A DNA stretch of 64,000 bases from Anoplopoma fimbria. Lineage: Eukaryota > Chordata > Actinopteri > Perciformes > Anoplopomatidae. A model generated the notes under the pieces. That model made no database searches, was not told the origin of the DNA, and was given only the letters and a program-made list of their open reading frames with translations. The DNA lies in the NCBI RefSeq assembly GCF_027596085.1, contig NC_072472.1, positions 8,652,371 through 8,716,370 of the forward strand, written 5' to 3'. Shown in pieces: positions 61,301 through 64,000 of this stretch. Position 1 is the first letter of the stretch, and each line of letters starts with the position of its first letter. The position numbers were made by a program, and so were the translations under genes.

Positions 61301-64000
61301 GAGTGCAGAGTAGACACACCCAGTCTCTGTGTCTGCTCTAAACCTTGTATCTACTCTGTAATCAGAGACACTCAAACAAGAAAAGGCATCTGGGGAGAGT
61401 AAAGATGTCTCTTGAAAATACCAGTTACATCATGCGTCCGACATCAAATATTCATGCTCTACAGGCAGGAGGATGACAGGCCAGGTGGAACACAGTCAAG
61501 CGCCACATGACTTTCCAAGGCTATATTCTGAAGTATGTTATTGTAAATGATATCCTGCTGAGGCCATCTCAGTTGGAAAGAAATGTGTGCCATACAAGTA
61601 CTATAGTAGCAATACATAGTACAATAGTTTAGAAATTATTCATAAATTCTCTCTATGACCTCATCAGCTCTGGATATGTACTAGATCTCTCTACTAGAAT
61701 ATTCAAAACTCAAAAGTTAAGTTCAAACTTCAAAATACCATAAACATTTTTTCACAATTAATTGACTTGACAGTACCACCGGCACATGGACACATTCTCT
61801 CATTCACCAAAGCCTGATGAGGAGATCATTTTATTATTTCAAACAATTGTTGAAAGATATCAATATTTCCCACAATAAAAAGAAAACAGGCAGCTAAGCT
61901 TTCATCCGCCAGGGAAATGGAAGAATAGAATGAGTGAGCATAAACTGTTACTAATCACACTATAAACAACACATGGTCTCTTAATTGTGATTTGTCAGTT
62001 TTCACACTTCAGTCATTGATTGAGTACAGTTAATAAGCCTTTCCATTCTCAACATGTTACATTACTAGTCTGTCATTATGCCCAATAATTGTACTGTACT
62101 GTAAACTGTTGTGTACCAAATTGTTGCTGATGCAGAGGCTAACGCAATCTTCTAAGGGGAAATGATTTGTCTAGTCCATATCCGCTTCAACCACACCGTC
62201 TTGCTCAAATGAGGCCAGCGAACAATAGCTGCTCTCTTTGCAACATGCCTATCTTAGTAGTCCTCTTGATTCTTTTACTTAGTCCACTGCACATTCATGA
62301 TGAGGTCATTTTTTAACCCTTTACATGCAACCATACTGTTAACGCAGGCTGAGCTGTTGGTAGACTTTTTAAGTAGTGAGAATAAAGAAATGGTCGAAAT
62401 AATTATACTTTTAGTTAGTCCCTTTAGGGTCATTATTTTACATATTCACCATCAGAGAGGTCAAAGCAGAAGGTCAGCTTATCAACAGCACCCAGGGTGT
62501 CATGTAGAGGCTCAGTGTTAATCAAATATAAAGTGGATTGACCCTGTCTCGGTCTTGTCTGGCCCTTTTTTGTGGTTGTTGTCTTTTCTTTCATTTAATT
62601 TGATTGCTCTGTCTTTCAAAGAGGGTTGTATGCTTGTAAAGAAAATAAAGCATTAAACAATAAACTTGACCTTGGATTCTCAATTTGAGGATCTTTTTTA
62701 TGACGACGTAATGGATGGGCATTGATATATACTGTATATATAAAGTGTATTTAACTTATCATTTGGTTAAAGCTCTGAGCTTGTTGCAGCCAGGTTGGTT
62801 CCTATGCAACTTGTGCTTCTTAAATATGTTATTCTCTTCAATCCCAGGTTCATGGCACAGTGCTCATCAGAGGAATTGATTGCCTTCCCAAGGGTGACTA
62901 TTTAATGTGGTTTGGGCCAATGCCACATTGAAAAAGCCTGTGTTTAATAACGTACAGTATGTCTGGACTCCTCGTCTCTCTAGATACATATGACAATTGT
63001 TTTCTAGTGTCATGTACTGTTCCACCACCCCCACACTAATAAAGGCACATTTTCCAACCATCCACCGATTATTACACTAAACTAATAGAATTCTTCTATT
63101 CTTGGTCAGCTGGTCTGGAGCCTATCCCAGCATGCCTAAGGACAAGCGGCAGTGTACACACCAGACACGTCACCAGTCTGTCACAATATGTAAAGCACAA
63201 CTTCCCAATCTCAGTTTTTATCCTACTTCATAGCACAGACAGATGGAGGATCAATCAGTTTCTGCTTGGTTTCTTGCCACTGAAAGTTGAGACATAAGGT
63301 GAAAAACAAAAAAGAGCTCCTATTTCACACTGCTGCCTCCACGCTGCTTAGAAACCACTTCCATCCCCAGCAGTCATAATCAAACACATATGAATAAGCA
63401 AGTTAAAAAAAAAGTGCTATGGTGATGTTTAGCTTTGGAACTTTGGTCTTCCATTTCACTGAATTATGAAGAATACAGGCCTAGCAATAGATAGTCTTCA
63501 TCTACAGTACCAAAGGCGTTTCCAGTTCATTAAACACACATAATTGTATCTGACTGATTCAAGAACACAAATACTTTTGATAGTACTTTAATAACGTGTA
63601 CCTATCTTTCGGCATTCCCTTAGTAAAAACACATGTTGTGAATCTTTGCTCCAGGAACAAATTGCACTGCTTAAGGATGAACATTTTATTCTGAAAATGA
63701 CTGTGTACAATAAGGAAATGAGCACATTGTTGCTCCTTGGTGGAATGTGCACAACAAGCAGCTCCCACTGCTCTAAGCAAAAAAAAGCAACTGCCCCCCT
63801 TCAAAAAAGTTTAGTTTCGTGAATACTGCGGATGGAAAATGTGTGACAGCTGTGCAGCTCTGGATAAGCAAGTAGAGATATTTTGGGTTTTTTCCTACAG
63901 CTTTAAAGTAAAAGTTTATCCTGTATCCAAAAAGACTGGGAATGCTGGAAGACTTCGCTTGTGAAGTTGAGTGTACACGTGTGCAGCATGGAAACTGTTC
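58388..64000 (-). other. sh3pxd2b: SH3PXD2B upstream intron (5.6 kb in window)
   Basis: The preceding PX exon (expected peptide like HYVYIIxVTW...YRRYSKFFDLQ) was looked for on the minus strand and not found, so it lies further right. The stretch holds one decayed repeat at about 63105-63187 and otherwise unremarkable AT-rich sequence. Confidence 0.75.
63105..63187 (+). mobile_element. Decayed interspersed repeat fragment
   Basis: GGTCTGGAGCCTATCCCAGC, then AAGCGGCAGTGTACACACC and CACGTCACCAGTCTGTCAC resembles the common teleost/vertebrate piece GGAGCCTATCCCAGCTG...GGTACACCCTGGACAGGTCGCCAGTC. It is diverged and lacks ends. Confidence 0.5.

Overview
The window is vertebrate nuclear DNA, almost certainly from a ray-finned (teleost) fish. 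The evidence is compact introns (several of 80-270 bp), long (CA)n/(GT)n microsatellites, several short interspersed elements of types common in teleosts, and split genes whose proteins closely resemble vertebrate families. No bacterial, viral or organellar genes were seen. One 100-N assembly gap lies at 32249-32348.

Layout. (1) Positions 1-29435, plus strand: STK10 (LOK), a Ste20/GCK-family serine/threonine kinase. Nineteen coding exons are present, from the exon with the catalytic lysine to the stop codon. The first coding exon with the glycine-rich loop lies left of the window. (2) 29436-32222: the space between two converging genes, probably mostly 3' UTR. (3) 32223-58387, minus strand: SH3PXD2B (TKS4), a podosome scaffold with a PX domain and four SH3 domains. 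The first PX-coding exons lie beyond the right edge. (4) 32349-35160: a tandem array of 36-bp and 25-bp units lying inside the 3' part of SH3PXD2B. (5) 58388-64000: the start of a long upstream SH3PXD2B intron.

The two genes converge tail to tail. STK10 phosphorylates ERM proteins and limits cell migration, whereas SH3PXD2B organises podosomes and invadopodia, so both act on the cortical actin cytoskeleton. Nothing in the sequence shows a direct functional link.

Main points for a second look. The last SH3 domain of SH3PXD2B is split. Its C-terminal codons (NYLSKKP-stop) sit just left of the N gap, while the preceding part stops at a good splice donor just right of the array. The array therefore probably lies in an intron, and the missing codons in the gap. 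The big SH3PXD2B exon has two frame breaks and one STK10 junction is out of phase. Each is mended by one extra base next to a homopolymer, so assembly indels are the likeliest cause. A 36-nt phase-compatible cassette exon lies in the PX-SH3 linker of SH3PXD2B. The array shows a higher-order repeat of about 1.14 kb.
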